Assembly (NCBI GenBank): GCA_028288765.1
Contig: JAQGHQ010000412.1
Coordinates: 1 to 64,000 of the forward strand
Origin: Gemmataceae bacterium
Lineage (GTDB): Bacteria > Planctomycetota > Planctomycetia > Gemmatales > Gemmataceae
DNA length: 64,000 bases
Direction: 5' to 3'
Position 1 is the first letter of the stretch, and every line of letters begins with the position of its first letter. A program made the translations under genes and the position numbers. Shown here in pieces: positions 51,425 through 59,626 of the stretch. The notes under the pieces are model-generated. The model saw nothing but the letters and a program-made list of their open reading frames with translations, made no database searches and was not told where the DNA came from.

Positions 51425-52576
51425 ATGGCTAAGCGGGATTACTACGAGGTTCTGGGCGTCGCCCGGACGGCGACCGAGGTGGAGATCACCAAGGCGTACC
51501 GCAAGCTGGCAATGCAGCACCACCCCGACCGGAACGTCGGGGACGCCGAGGCCGAGGTCCGGTTCAAGGAAGTGACGGAGGCCTACGAGATCCTCCGCGA
51601 CCCGCCCAAGCGGGAGGTGTACGACCGGCACGGGCACGCCGGCCTGTCCGGGATGGGGGCGGGCGGCGGGGGCGACCCCCGCAGCGCGTTCCACGACCTG
51701 TTCGACGACCTGCTCGGGAGCTTCTTCGGCGGGGGCGGCGGGGGGGGGCGGCGGCAGTCCCGGGGCGGCCCGCGGCCCGGCCGGGACATCCAGGCCGTCC
51801 TCGACATCGACCTGGTCGAGGCCGCGACCGGGGTGAAGAAGACGCAGACCGTCCCCCGCGAGGAGGTCTGCCGGGACTGCGCCGGGAACGGGTCGAAGCC
51901 GGGCACCCGGCCGGCCGTCTGCCGGCGGTGCGGCGGGCAGGGGGCGGTGATCCTGAACCAGGGGTTCATCTCCGTCCAGCAGACGTGCCGGGCGTGCGAC
52001 GGCCGCGGGCACGTGATTACCGACCCGTGCGGGACCTGCCGGGGGAACGGCCGGGTCGAGGTCCGGCGGACGATCGAGATCGAGATCCCGCCGGGGGTCG
52101 ACACCGGGAACCGCATCCGGTACGCGGGCGAGGGCGACGCCGGCGACCCGGGGGCCCCGCGGGGCGACATGGAGTTCGTCATCCGGGTGCGGGACCACAA
52201 GTTCTTCCACCGCGACGGGCACAACCTCCTCTGCCAGTGGCCGATCACGTTCGCCCGGGCGGCACTGGGCGGGCCGATCGAGATCACCACGCTCACCGGG
52301 CAGAAGGTGACGTACGAGCTGGCCTCGGGCATCCAGACGAACGAGGTAATCCGGCTCGCCGGGCACGGGATGCCGAACCCGCGGGGCGGGCGGAAGGGCG
52401 ATCTGCTCGTCCAGGTGGTGGTCGAGACGCCGACGAACCTGACCCCCGAGCAGGACCAGCTGTTCCGCAAGCTCGCGGAGATGGAGAAGACGCCGGTCCC
52501 CGGGCCGCGGAAAGGGTTTTTCGGCAAACTGAAGGATCTCTTCGCCGGCGACAACCATCCAACTGACCAGAAGTAG
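51425..52576 (+). CDS. dnaJ: DnaJ (Hsp40) co-chaperone
   Basis: 383 residues. J domain with MAKRDYYEVLGVARTATEVEI and the HPD tripeptide in MQHHPDRNVGD; a Gly-rich stretch (FFGGGGGGGRRQSRGG); the zinc domain with four CxxCxGxG units (CRDCAGNG, CRRCGGQG, CRACDGRG, CGTCRGNG); and the substrate-binding C-terminal part starting VRRTIEIEIPPGVDTGNRIR. Full-length type I DnaJ. ATG 51425 gives the canonical MAKRDYY start. It stimulates DnaK ATPase; no dnaK is in this window. Confidence 0.95.
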   Translation: MAKRDYYEVLGVARTATEVEITKAYRKLAMQHHPDRNVGDAEAEVRFKEVTEAYEILRDPPKREVYDRHGHAGLSGMGAGGGGDPRSAFHDLFDDLLGSFFGGGGGGGRRQSRGGPRPGRDIQAVLDIDLVEAATGVKKTQTVPREEVCRDCAGNGSKPGTRPAVCRRCGGQGAVILNQGFISVQQTCRACDGRGHVITDPCGTCRGNGRVEVRRTIEIEIPPGVDTGNRIRYAGEGDAGDPGAPRGDMEFVIRVRDHKFFHRDGHNLLCQWPITFARAALGGPIEITTLTGQKVTYELASGIQTNEVIRLAGHGMPNPRGGRKGDLLVQVVVETPTNLTPEQDQLFRKLAEMEKTPVPGPRKGFFGKLKDLFAGDNHPTDQK

Positions 52577-52623
52577 GACGCCCTGAGGGCGCCCGCCACG
52601 AACGTAACCGAACGGTCCCCGAG

Positions 52624-53139
52624 ATGCCCGACACCCCGAATACGAACACGCCCGCCGACCCAACGGCCGCCGAGCTCGACGCCACCCGGGCGAAGCTGGA
52701 CGCGGCCGAACGGGAACTGAGCAACTACAAGCTCCGGCTCGCCGACTACGAAAACGCCCGCCGGCGGCTCCTCCAGGCCGCCGAGACGGAGCGGAAGTAC
52801 GTCTACGAGCCGCTCGCGAAGGACCTGCTCACCGCCCTCGACAACCTGGACCGGGCCCTGGACGCGGCGAAAAAGGCCGGGGACAACGGTCCGCTGGTGA
52901 CCGGGGTGTCGGCGACCGCGAGCCAGTTCCTCGACGTCCTCCGCCGGTACGGGGTGACCCGCATCGAGTGCGGCCCCGGGACGACGTTCGACCCGAACCG
53001 ACACGAGGCGGTGATGCAGCAGCCGACTGCCGACTTCGAGCCCGGCCAGGTGGTCCAGGTGGTCCAGCAGGGGTTCCTGCTCCACGACCGGGTCCTGCGG
53101 CCCGCCACGGTGACCGTCGCGGCCGCCAAGGCCGAGTAG
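52624..53139 (+). CDS. grpE: GrpE nucleotide exchange factor
   Basis: 171 residues. A disordered, acidic N-terminus (MPDTPNTNTPADPTAAELDA), the long coiled coil (LDAAERELSNYKLRLADYENARRRLLQ), the ENARRR-x-Q/KDLLTALDNLDRAL core, and a beta domain with YGVTRIECGPGTTFDPNRHEAV and VVQQGFLLHDRVLRPATVTVA. It frees ADP from DnaK. Located 47 bp after dnaJ, so probably one transcript. Confidence 0.94.
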   Translation: MPDTPNTNTPADPTAAELDATRAKLDAAERELSNYKLRLADYENARRRLLQAAETERKYVYEPLAKDLLTALDNLDRALDAAKKAGDNGPLVTGVSATASQFLDVLRRYGVTRIECGPGTTFDPNRHEAVMQQPTADFEPGQVVQVVQQGFLLHDRVLRPATVTVAAAKAE

Positions 53140-53222
53140 TTTCAAGTTCCAGGTTCCATGCTCCAAGTTGATCGGGAATCTGGATCGTGGGGGTTTTCAA
53201 CTTCGAACTTGAAACCTGCAAC
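53140..53222. repeat. Inverted repeat, AAGTTTCAAGTTCC family
   Basis: agtttcaagttccaggttcc just after the grpE stop pairs imperfectly with aacttgaaacctgcaac near 53210. A second internal ttcaacttcgaacttg palindrome lies within. The element fills the gap before the FmdB-type gene, a fifth distinct palindrome in the chaperone cluster. Confidence 0.7.
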
Positions 53223-53236
53223 GCGGAACCAAGCGA

Positions 53237-53617
53237 ATGCCAACATACGATTACGAGTGCCGGGCCTGCGGCCACCGGTTCGAGGAACTTCAGTCGTTCT
53301 CCGAACCGCCACTGACCAAGTGCCCGGCGTGCAAGAAGAACAAGCTCGAACGCCTCTTCGGGGGCGGAGGGGCGATCATCTTCAAGGGGTCGGGGTTCTA
53401 CGAGACCGACTACCGCCGGGCCGGCGACGTCAAGACGAACGGCGACGCCAAGACGAACGGCACCGCGGACGCGGACACGGGAGCGGCCAAGACGGAGACC
53501 AAAGCCGAGACGAAATCGGAATCGGCCAACTCGTCCGCCGACACGTCCGCTCCCGCGGGCGGGAGCGGATCGGCCGGAAAGTCGGGAAGCAAGGGGAGCG
53601 CCAAGAAGGGTAAGTGA
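53237..53617 (+). CDS. FmdB-family zinc-ribbon protein
   Basis: 126 residues. The N-terminal zinc ribbon is MPTYDYECRACGHRFEELQSF...TKCPACKK (two CxxC pairs) followed by the family segment LERLFGGGGAIIFKGSGFYETDYR. The C-terminal 70 residues are low-complexity Lys/Ala/Glu/Ser (GAAKTETKAETKSESANSSAD) and likely disordered. FmdB proteins are small regulators or RNA/DNA-binding factors of unproven function. Its position after grpE places it in the chaperone cluster. Confidence 0.88.
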   Translation: MPTYDYECRACGHRFEELQSFSEPPLTKCPACKKNKLERLFGGGGAIIFKGSGFYETDYRRAGDVKTNGDAKTNGTADADTGAAKTETKAETKSESANSSADTSAPAGGSGSAGKSGSKGSAKKGK

Positions 53618-53680
53618 GTGGGTGACATGGACAGGGCCGATCAGGTGGGGAATTCCCGAAGTCCTGGGCGGGCCGAACCG

Positions 53681-53884
53681 ATGAGTAAGGTGCGGTGTCC
53701 GATCTGTGACGCGGCCATGCCCGGGAACCGACAGGACTACCCGGACTATCCGTTCTGCAGCCGCCGGTGCCGGATAATCGACCTCGGGCGGTGGCTCGGG
53801 GAAGAATACCGGGTCGCGGGGAAGGAGACCGGCGACGATCGTTCGACCCCCTCCGAAGGGGGAGAGGACGAGTCCGCCCGCTAA
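53681..53884 (+). CDS. yacG: DNA gyrase inhibitor YacG
   Basis: 67 residues from ATG 53681; the upstream part of the track ORF has no ribosome site or family sequence. The zinc-binding four cysteines are in CPICDAAM and FCSRRCRIIDLGRWLGEEYRV, with the YPFCSRRCRxIDLGRWLxExYR signature of YacG. The protein binds GyrB and inhibits gyrase. The tail is acidic and disordered. It ends just before a strong hairpin, marking the end of the chaperone unit. Confidence 0.9.
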   Translation: MSKVRCPICDAAMPGNRQDYPDYPFCSRRCRIIDLGRWLGEEYRVAGKETGDDRSTPSEGGEDESAR

Positions 53885-53916
53885 GCCGGCCGATCCTCCG
53901 GCCGATCTCAGATATT

Positions 53917-53952
53917 GGCAAGGCCCACCCGTCGCGACGGGTGGGCCTTGCC
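53917..53952 (+). terminator. Perfect 18-bp stem hairpin ending the chaperone cluster
   Basis: ggcaaggcccacccgtcg is directly followed by its exact reverse complement, then gtttct. An 18-bp stem with no unpaired base is very stable; the short T-containing tail makes it a plausible intrinsic terminator. It lies 32 bp after yacG. Confidence 0.8.
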
Positions 53953-53997
53953 GTTTCTGAGTTGGTGGCCACGTCCGCCCGGGGTTAGAATTCACTC

Positions 53998-54135
53998 ATT
54001 GCGGAATGCGGATTTCGGAATGTGGAATTAAAGGCAGACGAACCGGGCTTTCATCCCGCACTTCTTCAACGCAGAATGCGGAATCATATGTAGATGGGTT
54101 GGGTTTTCATTCCGAGAACCACGATCCGCATTGGA
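53998..54135. repeat. Array of ATGCGGAAT/ATTCCGCATT motifs
   Basis: attgcggaatgcggatttcg (53998 on), gcagaatgcggaatc (about 54070), gattccgcat-like and attccgagaaccacgatccg with cgcattgg occur in a row as direct and inverted versions of one decamer-type word. It lies in the 272-bp gap after yacG and before the NYN gene. A sixth palindrome family in this region. Confidence 0.6.
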
Positions 54136-54156
54136 CGATCGGCCCCGCGGTGCCCC

Positions 54157-54672
54157 GTGACGTTCCTCATCGACGGCTACAACCTGTTGCACGCGGTCGG
54201 GTTGGCGAGCCGCCGGTTCCCCCCGAAGGGGCTCGAACGCGCCCGCACCCGGTTCCTCGACTGGCTCGCCGACGCGATGCGCGAGCGTGACGACATCTTG
54301 CGGGTGGTGTTCGACGCCCAGAACGGCCCGCTACCGTCGTCCGAGTACGGCCACCGCGGGGTGCGGGTCCGGTTCGCCTACCGCCAGACGGCCGACGAGC
54401 TGATCGACGAGATGATCCACGCCGTACCGCACCCGGCGCGGGTGACGGTCGTTTCGAACGACGGCCAGGTGCAGGACGCCGGCCGCCGCCGCGGGTGCCC
54501 GGTACTCACCTGCCAGGAATTCGTGGACTGGCTGATCGACGACCACCCGGGCGCGGGCCCCCCGCCGCCCGAGGACGACAAGCCTGCGGCCGCCGCCACC
54601 CCGGCCGAGATGGCCGCGTGGCTGGAAGCGTTCTCCGTGCCCCGCACGAGTCCGAAACGCCGGCCGCGGTAG
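54157..54672 (+). CDS. NYN-domain ribonuclease-like protein (YacP/Rae1 type)
   Basis: 171 residues from GTG 54157. MTFLIDGYNLLHAVG gives the first catalytic Asp (FLIDGYN); FLDWLADAMRERDDILRVVFDAQNG, RFAYRQTADELIDEMI and VTVVSNDGQVQDAGRRRGCPVLTCQEFVDWL supply the remaining acidic residues of the PIN-like site (VVFDAQ, QTADE, SNDGQVQDA). YacP/Rae1 homologues cleave mRNA on ribosomes. A Pro/Ala tail of about 40 residues follows. The upstream ATG at 54094 lies in repeat sequence and is less likely. Confidence 0.85.
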   Translation: MTFLIDGYNLLHAVGLASRRFPPKGLERARTRFLDWLADAMRERDDILRVVFDAQNGPLPSSEYGHRGVRVRFAYRQTADELIDEMIHAVPHPARVTVVSNDGQVQDAGRRRGCPVLTCQEFVDWLIDDHPGAGPPPPEDDKPAAAATPAEMAAWLEAFSVPRTSPKRRPR

Positions 54673-54761
54673 ATCGTAACCTCTTGTGGCTTAAGGCCTC
54701 TTGTTCCTGTCCCACGAACCATCTCTCGAACCTTTCTCCTATCTCGTGCGTCATCCCGGTC

Positions 54762-55706
54762 ATGGACGCCACTGATTCACAACCCGCCGGGCCCACGGTC
54801 TTCCTGGTCTTCGGCGACCTGCACGGGAAAATGCTGCCCGCGTTCCGGCTCGCCTCATGCTGGGCGAAGGACCACGGCCGTGTCGTCGCCGGTCTTCTCC
54901 AGGTCGGGGACATGGGATACTTCCCTGACCCCGCCCGGATCGACAAGGCGACGCTCCGGCACGCCGAGAAGGACCCACTCGAACTCGGAACGTTCGACGT
55001 CATCGAGCAAAACGAGCTCGCCGACCGGGTGTTCGACGACCCACTCTGCCCGCCCGGTCTTTGGTTCACGGCGGGCAACCACGAGGACTTCGACGCCCTC
55101 GACCAGCTCGCCCGGGAGAGCGGCCGGCAATCGGACTTCGCCGTCGATGCGTACGGCCACATCCGCGGAATCAAGGACGGGCAGGTCGTCGGCCTTCCCA
55201 GATCTTTTGAATCGTTTGGCGAACCCCTGATACCGGAGTCCGCTACGGGCGAGGGGCCGGCCGCCGGGCTCCACGTCGGGGCGGTCTGGGGAGTGGACGG
55301 GGCCGGGCCGAACGCCCGGCAGAACCTCCCGGAGCGGGGCTACATCTGGGAGAAGGCGGTGAATCAGCTGGTACACCGGGAGTTCGACGTGCTTCTCTCT
55401 CACGACGCCCCGGGGGACGCCCGGCGGGTGGGCTACGGGAGCAAGCTCCTCCGATGCCTGGTCGAGCTCGCCCAGCCGGCCTTCGCGTTCTTCGGCCACT
55501 ACGGCGGAGACGGAGCCCGGTCTGGGGCCGACTTCGGCCCGACCGAGGTGTACCACATGGCCGGACTCGAACTCGGCGGCAAGGACGGGTGCCCGACTTC
55601 CGGCAGCGTCGGGGTTCTGGAGTGGGCAAATGGTTCCGGCAGCTTCAAATACGTTCCGGATGACTGGTTGAAGACGTTTACCCGGCACAACTGGAAGTGG
55701 CGATAA
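54762..55706 (+). CDS. Calcineurin-like metallophosphoesterase
   Basis: 314 residues. The five metal motifs appear: VFGDLHGKMLPAF, LLQVGDMGYF, WFTAGNHEDFDAL, DVLLSHDAP and FFGHYGGDGA. The C-terminus is an added beta part with EVYHMAGLELGGKDGCP. It is most like the phosphoesterase-type hydrolases acting on small phosphoesters or nucleotides; the substrate is unknown. ATG 54762 is 89 bp after the NYN stop. Between motifs 3 and 4 lies an insertion (ESFGEPLIPESATGEGPAAG) absent from minimal family members. Confidence 0.83.
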   Translation: MDATDSQPAGPTVFLVFGDLHGKMLPAFRLASCWAKDHGRVVAGLLQVGDMGYFPDPARIDKATLRHAEKDPLELGTFDVIEQNELADRVFDDPLCPPGLWFTAGNHEDFDALDQLARESGRQSDFAVDAYGHIRGIKDGQVVGLPRSFESFGEPLIPESATGEGPAAGLHVGAVWGVDGAGPNARQNLPERGYIWEKAVNQLVHREFDVLLSHDAPGDARRVGYGSKLLRCLVELAQPAFAFFGHYGGDGARSGADFGPTEVYHMAGLELGGKDGCPTSGSVGVLEWANGSGSFKYVPDDWLKTFTRHNWKWR

Positions 55707-55803
55707 CGTATGCACAGCCGCTACCCCGACTGTCGGGTGATTTCGGCCGCGAGGGAGGTTAGGCGAGCGGTAGGAAGAAGCAGACCGGAGATTCGTTCCG
55801 CTC

Positions 55804-55874
55804 GCCTCGTAGGGCACGCACTGCGTGCCGTTTCGCTTGCAAAATCCGGCACGGAGTGCGTGCCCTACGAGGCG
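55804..55874. repeat. Inverted repeat, GTAGGGCACGCA family
   Basis: gcctcgtagggcacgcactg with cgtgccg pairs with cggcacggagtgcgtgccct and acgaggc across a loop of 17 bases; arms are 27 bp with one mismatch. A related element with the same core lies at 62705-62771. Located between two convergent genes. Confidence 0.88.
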
Positions 55875-55927
55875 GCTTGTCTCCCGTGTCCAGTCATTCT
55901 GCGGATCGTTTTACACCCGCGGAGGCT

Positions 55928-56461
55928 TTAGCCTCCGAGTGCCTGGGTCACTGATGTGGTGATGTTGGTGAGCAGCTGTTGGAGATTGACACCGGTGGAA
56001 GTCGTGTCGGTGCTGGGGTTGCTCGTTGAAAGAGACGAGGTCGGCGTAACCTGCCCCTGCTGGTTGTAGGTCCCCTGTCCGTGGTGGGCGTGGTGCGGCT
56101 GGAGTGCGGCCAGGTTCCCGCTGCTGGCCGCGTTCTGGAGCGTCGAAGCCAGGTTTGACAGGAGCTGGCTCTGGGCGCCGGTTGTCTGTTGGGCGGCGGA
56201 CGTCAGCTGGTTCGCGACGTCGGAGAGCAGCTGTTTGAACTTCGCCGGGTCCTGGGATTGTAGCTGTTGCAGTTGGCCGAATAGCTGGCCGGCGCTGGAG
56301 ATCTGCGCCTGGTCCCCTTTGGCCTTACCGGCCCGCTGAACGTTCCCATCTCCATCGGTATCGCCGCCGGCAGTCGTCGAAGCAACCCCCAGTGTTTGGG
56401 TCGCTTGCTGGGCTAAATTCACGGCCGTGTTGATGGACCCCGACGCGATTGCCCCGATCAT
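55928..56461 (-). CDS. Q/S/T-rich protein with an EF-hand-like loop, function unknown
   Basis: 177 residues: MIGAIASGSINTAVNLAQQATQTLG, then a Ca-binding-style loop DTDGDGNVQ (three acidic positions spaced as in an EF-hand or dockerin), a helical Gln/Leu region (FGQLQQLQSQDPAKFKQLLSDVANQLTSAAQQ), a His cluster (QPHHAHHGQG) and a Ser/Thr tail ending TNITTSVTQALGG. No cleavable signal peptide is obvious. I do not recognise the family. It could be a secreted or structural protein. Less G+C-rich than its neighbours by eye. Confidence 0.65.
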   Translation of the reverse strand: MIGAIASGSINTAVNLAQQATQTLGVASTTAGGDTDGDGNVQRAGKAKGDQAQISSAGQLFGQLQQLQSQDPAKFKQLLSDVANQLTSAAQQTTGAQSQLLSNLASTLQNAASSGNLAALQPHHAHHGQGTYNQQGQVTPTSSLSTSNPSTDTTSTGVNLQQLLTNITTSVTQALGG

Positions 56462-56824
56462 GGAAAGCCTCTCCTGGCGAGTGGGGCGGACCGCTTCCCC
56501 ACATTATGAACGACGGCGGCAAAAAAGTGACGTGCTTCTGTGAAAATAGAAGGACGCCCAGAGCATACAGCCCGACGCAAGTCCTTTATTTTCATGCATT
56601 CCGGGTGTAGCCCAGCAACATGACACCATTCTATAGCCCAGCCACATGCCGGGCTCTGTTCACCCGGTGGGGAAGATTCCAGAGCCTGGACCAGAGCGGG
56701 CAAAGTCGCTTCCGAGTGGTTGTCGAAATCCGGGCGTTGACCTGGCCGGGCTCGCCGGATCACCTTTTCGCGGGCGGCGTGTCTGGTCACCGCCGATGTC
56801 CCACTTCTCCCGAGGCACGCGCCC
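56462..56824. other. Gap with a tagcccagcaacatg direct repeat
   Basis: This 363-bp divergent gap between the Q-rich protein and the dioxygenase holds no convincing gene. tagcccagcaacatg (56608) and tagcccagccacatg (56634) are a near-perfect direct repeat 26 bp apart. The section 56500-56640 is visibly less G+C-rich (for example caagtcctttattttcatgc) and may contain both promoters. Confidence 0.5.
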
Positions 56825-57406
56825 ATGCGGAAGGAAGAACTCGACGGCGAGCAGGTGTTCGTGATCCACGACTTCCTCACCCCGGAGGAATGCCGGCACT
56901 ACATCCGCGTGACCGAAGACGTGGGATACGCAGATGCCCCGATTACCACGCCGGCCGGGCCGATGATGGCGAAGGGAGTCAGGAATAACGAACGGGTGAT
57001 GATCGACAACGTCGACTGGGCAAGGACTCTCCGGGAGCGGGCGAGGCCGTTCACCCCGTCGCCGTTTCAGGGACACTTCGCGGTCGGCCTGAACGAGCGA
57101 TTCCGGTTCTACCGATACGACCCCGGCCAGACCTTCCGCCCGCATTCCGACGGCTCCTTCTCCCGGAACGACGAGCAGAGCCAGCTCACGTTCATGGTGT
57201 ACCTGAACGGCGGGTGTGGAGGTGGCGAGACGATCATCTACATCCAGGACGACGGCCTGACTCTCCCGGACGGGGCCGAACTGCGGATCACGCCGGAGCC
57301 GGGCAAAGCCCTGGTGTTCTACCACCCTTTGTTGCACGAGGGCGCGCCGGTGACCGCCGGGCGGAAGTACGTGCTGCGGACGGACGTGATGTACCGGCTG
57401 GGGTAG
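56825..57406 (+). CDS. 2-oxoglutarate/Fe(II) dioxygenase, prolyl 4-hydroxylase-like
   Basis: 193 residues. VFVIHDFLTPEECRHYI at the N-terminus; the iron site is His and Asp in FRPHSDGSF (HxD) with the distal His in YHPLLHEGAPV; the 2-oxoglutarate salt-bridge Arg follows in KYVLRTDVMY. GGETIIY is the conserved strand. Matches the P4Hc group acting on protein or small-molecule side chains; substrate unknown. ATG 56825 has gagg upstream. Confidence 0.88.
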   Translation: MRKEELDGEQVFVIHDFLTPEECRHYIRVTEDVGYADAPITTPAGPMMAKGVRNNERVMIDNVDWARTLRERARPFTPSPFQGHFAVGLNERFRFYRYDPGQTFRPHSDGSFSRNDEQSQLTFMVYLNGGCGGGETIIYIQDDGLTLPDGAELRITPEPGKALVFYHPLLHEGAPVTAGRKYVLRTDVMYRLG

Positions 57407-57426
57407 CCGGGTCGTAAACTGCTCTC

Positions 57427-58278
57427 GTGGAGCGCATCACCCTCACCGCCGGCGGCCACCCCCGCGAATACCTGCTCTTCGTGCCCCCTCCGGCCCGCCC
57501 GGGTCGGCCGCCGCTCGTGATCTTCCTGCACGGGGCCGGCGGGTCGGCGGAGTGGGCCGACGGCGAAACCGGCTGGTCCGCACACGCCGCCCGCGAGGGG
57601 TTCGTCCTCGCCCTGCCCGACGCGCTCCCGCCCGACCCCGACAAGCCGACCAAGTTCCTCACTAACCCCCGCCGGTGGAATGACGGGTCGCCCGGCCCGA
57701 CCGGGGAGCCCTCGACGGCGGACGACGTGGGGTTCCTCGCCGCGGTGATTGGTGACGCCATACTGCGGACCGATGCCGACCCCCGCCGCGTGTACCTGAG
57801 CGGATTCTCGAACGGGGCCGGGATGGCGTTCCGGGCTGCGGCCGAACTCGCCGACCAGCTGGCCGCCGTTGCCCCCGTTGCCGGCTACTGCCACATCCCG
57901 GACCCGAAGCCGGTCCGCCCGGTCCCGACGCTCTACCTGATCGGCAGTGCCGACCCGCTCGTCCCGCTGCGCGGCGGGGAGGTGCGGAGCCCGTGGCTGC
58001 ACCGGCTCGTCCGCCGCCCGCCGGTCGCCGACACACTCGCCCGCTGGGCCAAAGCGATCGGGTGCGCGCCGGGGCCGGTCACCGAGTCGGATGCCGACGG
58101 GGTGCGGACGGACGCGTACCCGGGGCCGGTCGAGTTTCGGGCGGTCGTGGTCGAGGGACTCGGGCACCACTGGCCGGGCGGGAAGGGTCAGCTGAACCAC
58201 AAGATCGGCGGCCCGCCGTCGGATAGAATCGACGCCACCGCCGAGGTGTGGCGGTTCTTCCGGAGACACGCCCTCTAG
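57427..58278 (+). CDS. LpqC/PHB-depolymerase-like esterase
   Basis: 283 residues from GTG 57427, 20 bp after the dioxygenase stop. VIFLHGAGGSAEWADGETGW (oxyanion region), YLSGFSNGAGMAFRAAAEL (nucleophile Ser), LYLIGSADPLVPLRGG (acid Asp) and VVVEGLGHHWPGG (His) match the PHB-depolymerase/feruloyl-esterase (LpqC) family. No signal peptide, so it is probably cytoplasmic, unlike the longer exported relative at 1672. Close spacing suggests co-transcription with the dioxygenase; no shared pathway is known. Confidence 0.85.
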   Translation: MERITLTAGGHPREYLLFVPPPARPGRPPLVIFLHGAGGSAEWADGETGWSAHAAREGFVLALPDALPPDPDKPTKFLTNPRRWNDGSPGPTGEPSTADDVGFLAAVIGDAILRTDADPRRVYLSGFSNGAGMAFRAAAELADQLAAVAPVAGYCHIPDPKPVRPVPTLYLIGSADPLVPLRGGEVRSPWLHRLVRRPPVADTLARWAKAIGCAPGPVTESDADGVRTDAYPGPVEFRAVVVEGLGHHWPGGKGQLNHKIGGPPSDRIDATAEVWRFFRRHAL

Positions 58279-58301
58279 CCTCTCACCGAAACCCCACCGT
58301 C

Positions 58302-59591
58302 ATGCGAACCGCGCTCGCCGCCGCCCTTCTCTTCTTCTCCTCCCCCGTCTTCGCCCTCGAACCGAAGGACGTGCTCGTGGTGGCGAACAAGAACGTCCCC
58401 GCGTCCCGCGAGGTGGCCGACCACTATCTCGCGAAGCGGGGCGTGCCGAAGGACAACCTCATCCTGCTCGACCTGCCGGCGGCCGAGGACATTAGCCGGG
58501 CGGACTTCGACAAGAAACTCGCCGGGCCGCTCCGGGAAGCACTCAAGGACCGGAAGGACGCCGCGAAGGTGATCCTCACCGTGTACGGCGTGCCGCTGCG
58601 GGTCGGGGGACAGGCACCCGGCCCGGAGGAGAAGAAGGAACTCGACGCGCTGATCCCGGAACTCGACGCGGCCCGCAAGAAGGTGGCCGATCTGGAGAAG
58701 GACAAGGCCGCCGAGCCGAAGGAGCTGGCCGAAGCCCGGTCGAAACGGGACGGGCTCGACGCCCGGCGGCGGCGGCTGTCGCACGACGAGAGTCACGCGG
58801 CCGTCGACAGCGAGCTGATGCTGCTCTGGTGGGGCACGTACCCGCTCGACCGGTGGGTGATGAACCCGCTGTACTTCCGGGCGTCGGAGCGGTATCGGAA
58901 GGCGTCCGCGCCGGTCGTCCTCACCGCCCGGCTCGACGGGCCGTCGCCGGAGGTCGCGAAACGGTTAGTCGACGACGCCGTCGCGGTCGAGGCGAAGGGG
59001 CTGAGCGGGCGCGTGGTCGTGGACGCCCGGGGGATCGGGTTCGACCCGAAGGGGACTGACGGCGGGTACGGGTACGCCGGGTACGACGAGTCGTTCCGCG
59101 AGACCGCGAAGCTGTTCGAGAAGACCGATCTGCCGGTGACGCTCGACGACAAGGGCGAACTGATCCCCGCCGGGACCGCAAAGGGAGTGGCGATCTACTG
59201 CGGGTGGTACTCGCTGGGGAACTTCGTGGACTCGAGCGAATTCGTGCCCGGGGCGGTGGCGTGGCACCTGGCGAGTTCCGAGGCGGTGACGCTCCGCGAC
59301 CCGAAGAGCAAGCTGTGGTGCCCGAGCCTGCTCCGGAAGGGCGTGGCGGCGACGCTCGGGCCGGTGGCCGAGCCGTACACCGTCGGCTTCCCGAAGCCGG
59401 CCGAGTTCTTCGGCTTTCTGGCGACCGGCGAGTACAGCCTCGTCGAGTGCTACGGCCGGTCGATGCTGTTCTGCAGCTGGATGACGGTCCTGGTCGGCGA
59501 CCCGCTGTACAACCCGTTCGCCAAGAACCCGAAGCTGAAGGTGGTGGACGTGGTGCCGAGCCCGAAGGGCGGGAAGAACGCGGCCCCGTGA
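58302..59591 (+). CDS. Secreted TIGR03790-like protein
   Basis: 429 residues from ATG 58302, giving a signal peptide (MRTALAAALLFFSSPVFALE). The body follows TIGR03790-type proteins: DVLVVANKNVPASREVADHYLAKRGVP, ILTVYGVPLRVGG, SELMLLWWGTYPL, GYGYAGYDESFRETAKLFE, AIYCGWYSLGNFV and MTVLVGDPLYNPF. Residues about 110-160 are an inserted charged coiled coil (LDAARKKVADLEKDKAAEPKE). The family is found in planctomycetes and relatives; function unknown. Shortly after the esterase gene on the same strand. Confidence 0.78.
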   Translation: MRTALAAALLFFSSPVFALEPKDVLVVANKNVPASREVADHYLAKRGVPKDNLILLDLPAAEDISRADFDKKLAGPLREALKDRKDAAKVILTVYGVPLRVGGQAPGPEEKKELDALIPELDAARKKVADLEKDKAAEPKELAEARSKRDGLDARRRRLSHDESHAAVDSELMLLWWGTYPLDRWVMNPLYFRASERYRKASAPVVLTARLDGPSPEVAKRLVDDAVAVEAKGLSGRVVVDARGIGFDPKGTDGGYGYAGYDESFRETAKLFEKTDLPVTLDDKGELIPAGTAKGVAIYCGWYSLGNFVDSSEFVPGAVAWHLASSEAVTLRDPKSKLWCPSLLRKGVAATLGPVAEPYTVGFPKPAEFFGFLATGEYSLVECYGRSMLFCSWMTVLVGDPLYNPFAKNPKLKVVDVVPSPKGGKNAAP

Positions 59592-59626
59592 CCCGCTGCG
59601 GAAAATCCGAGACCCGCCCCGGCCGC

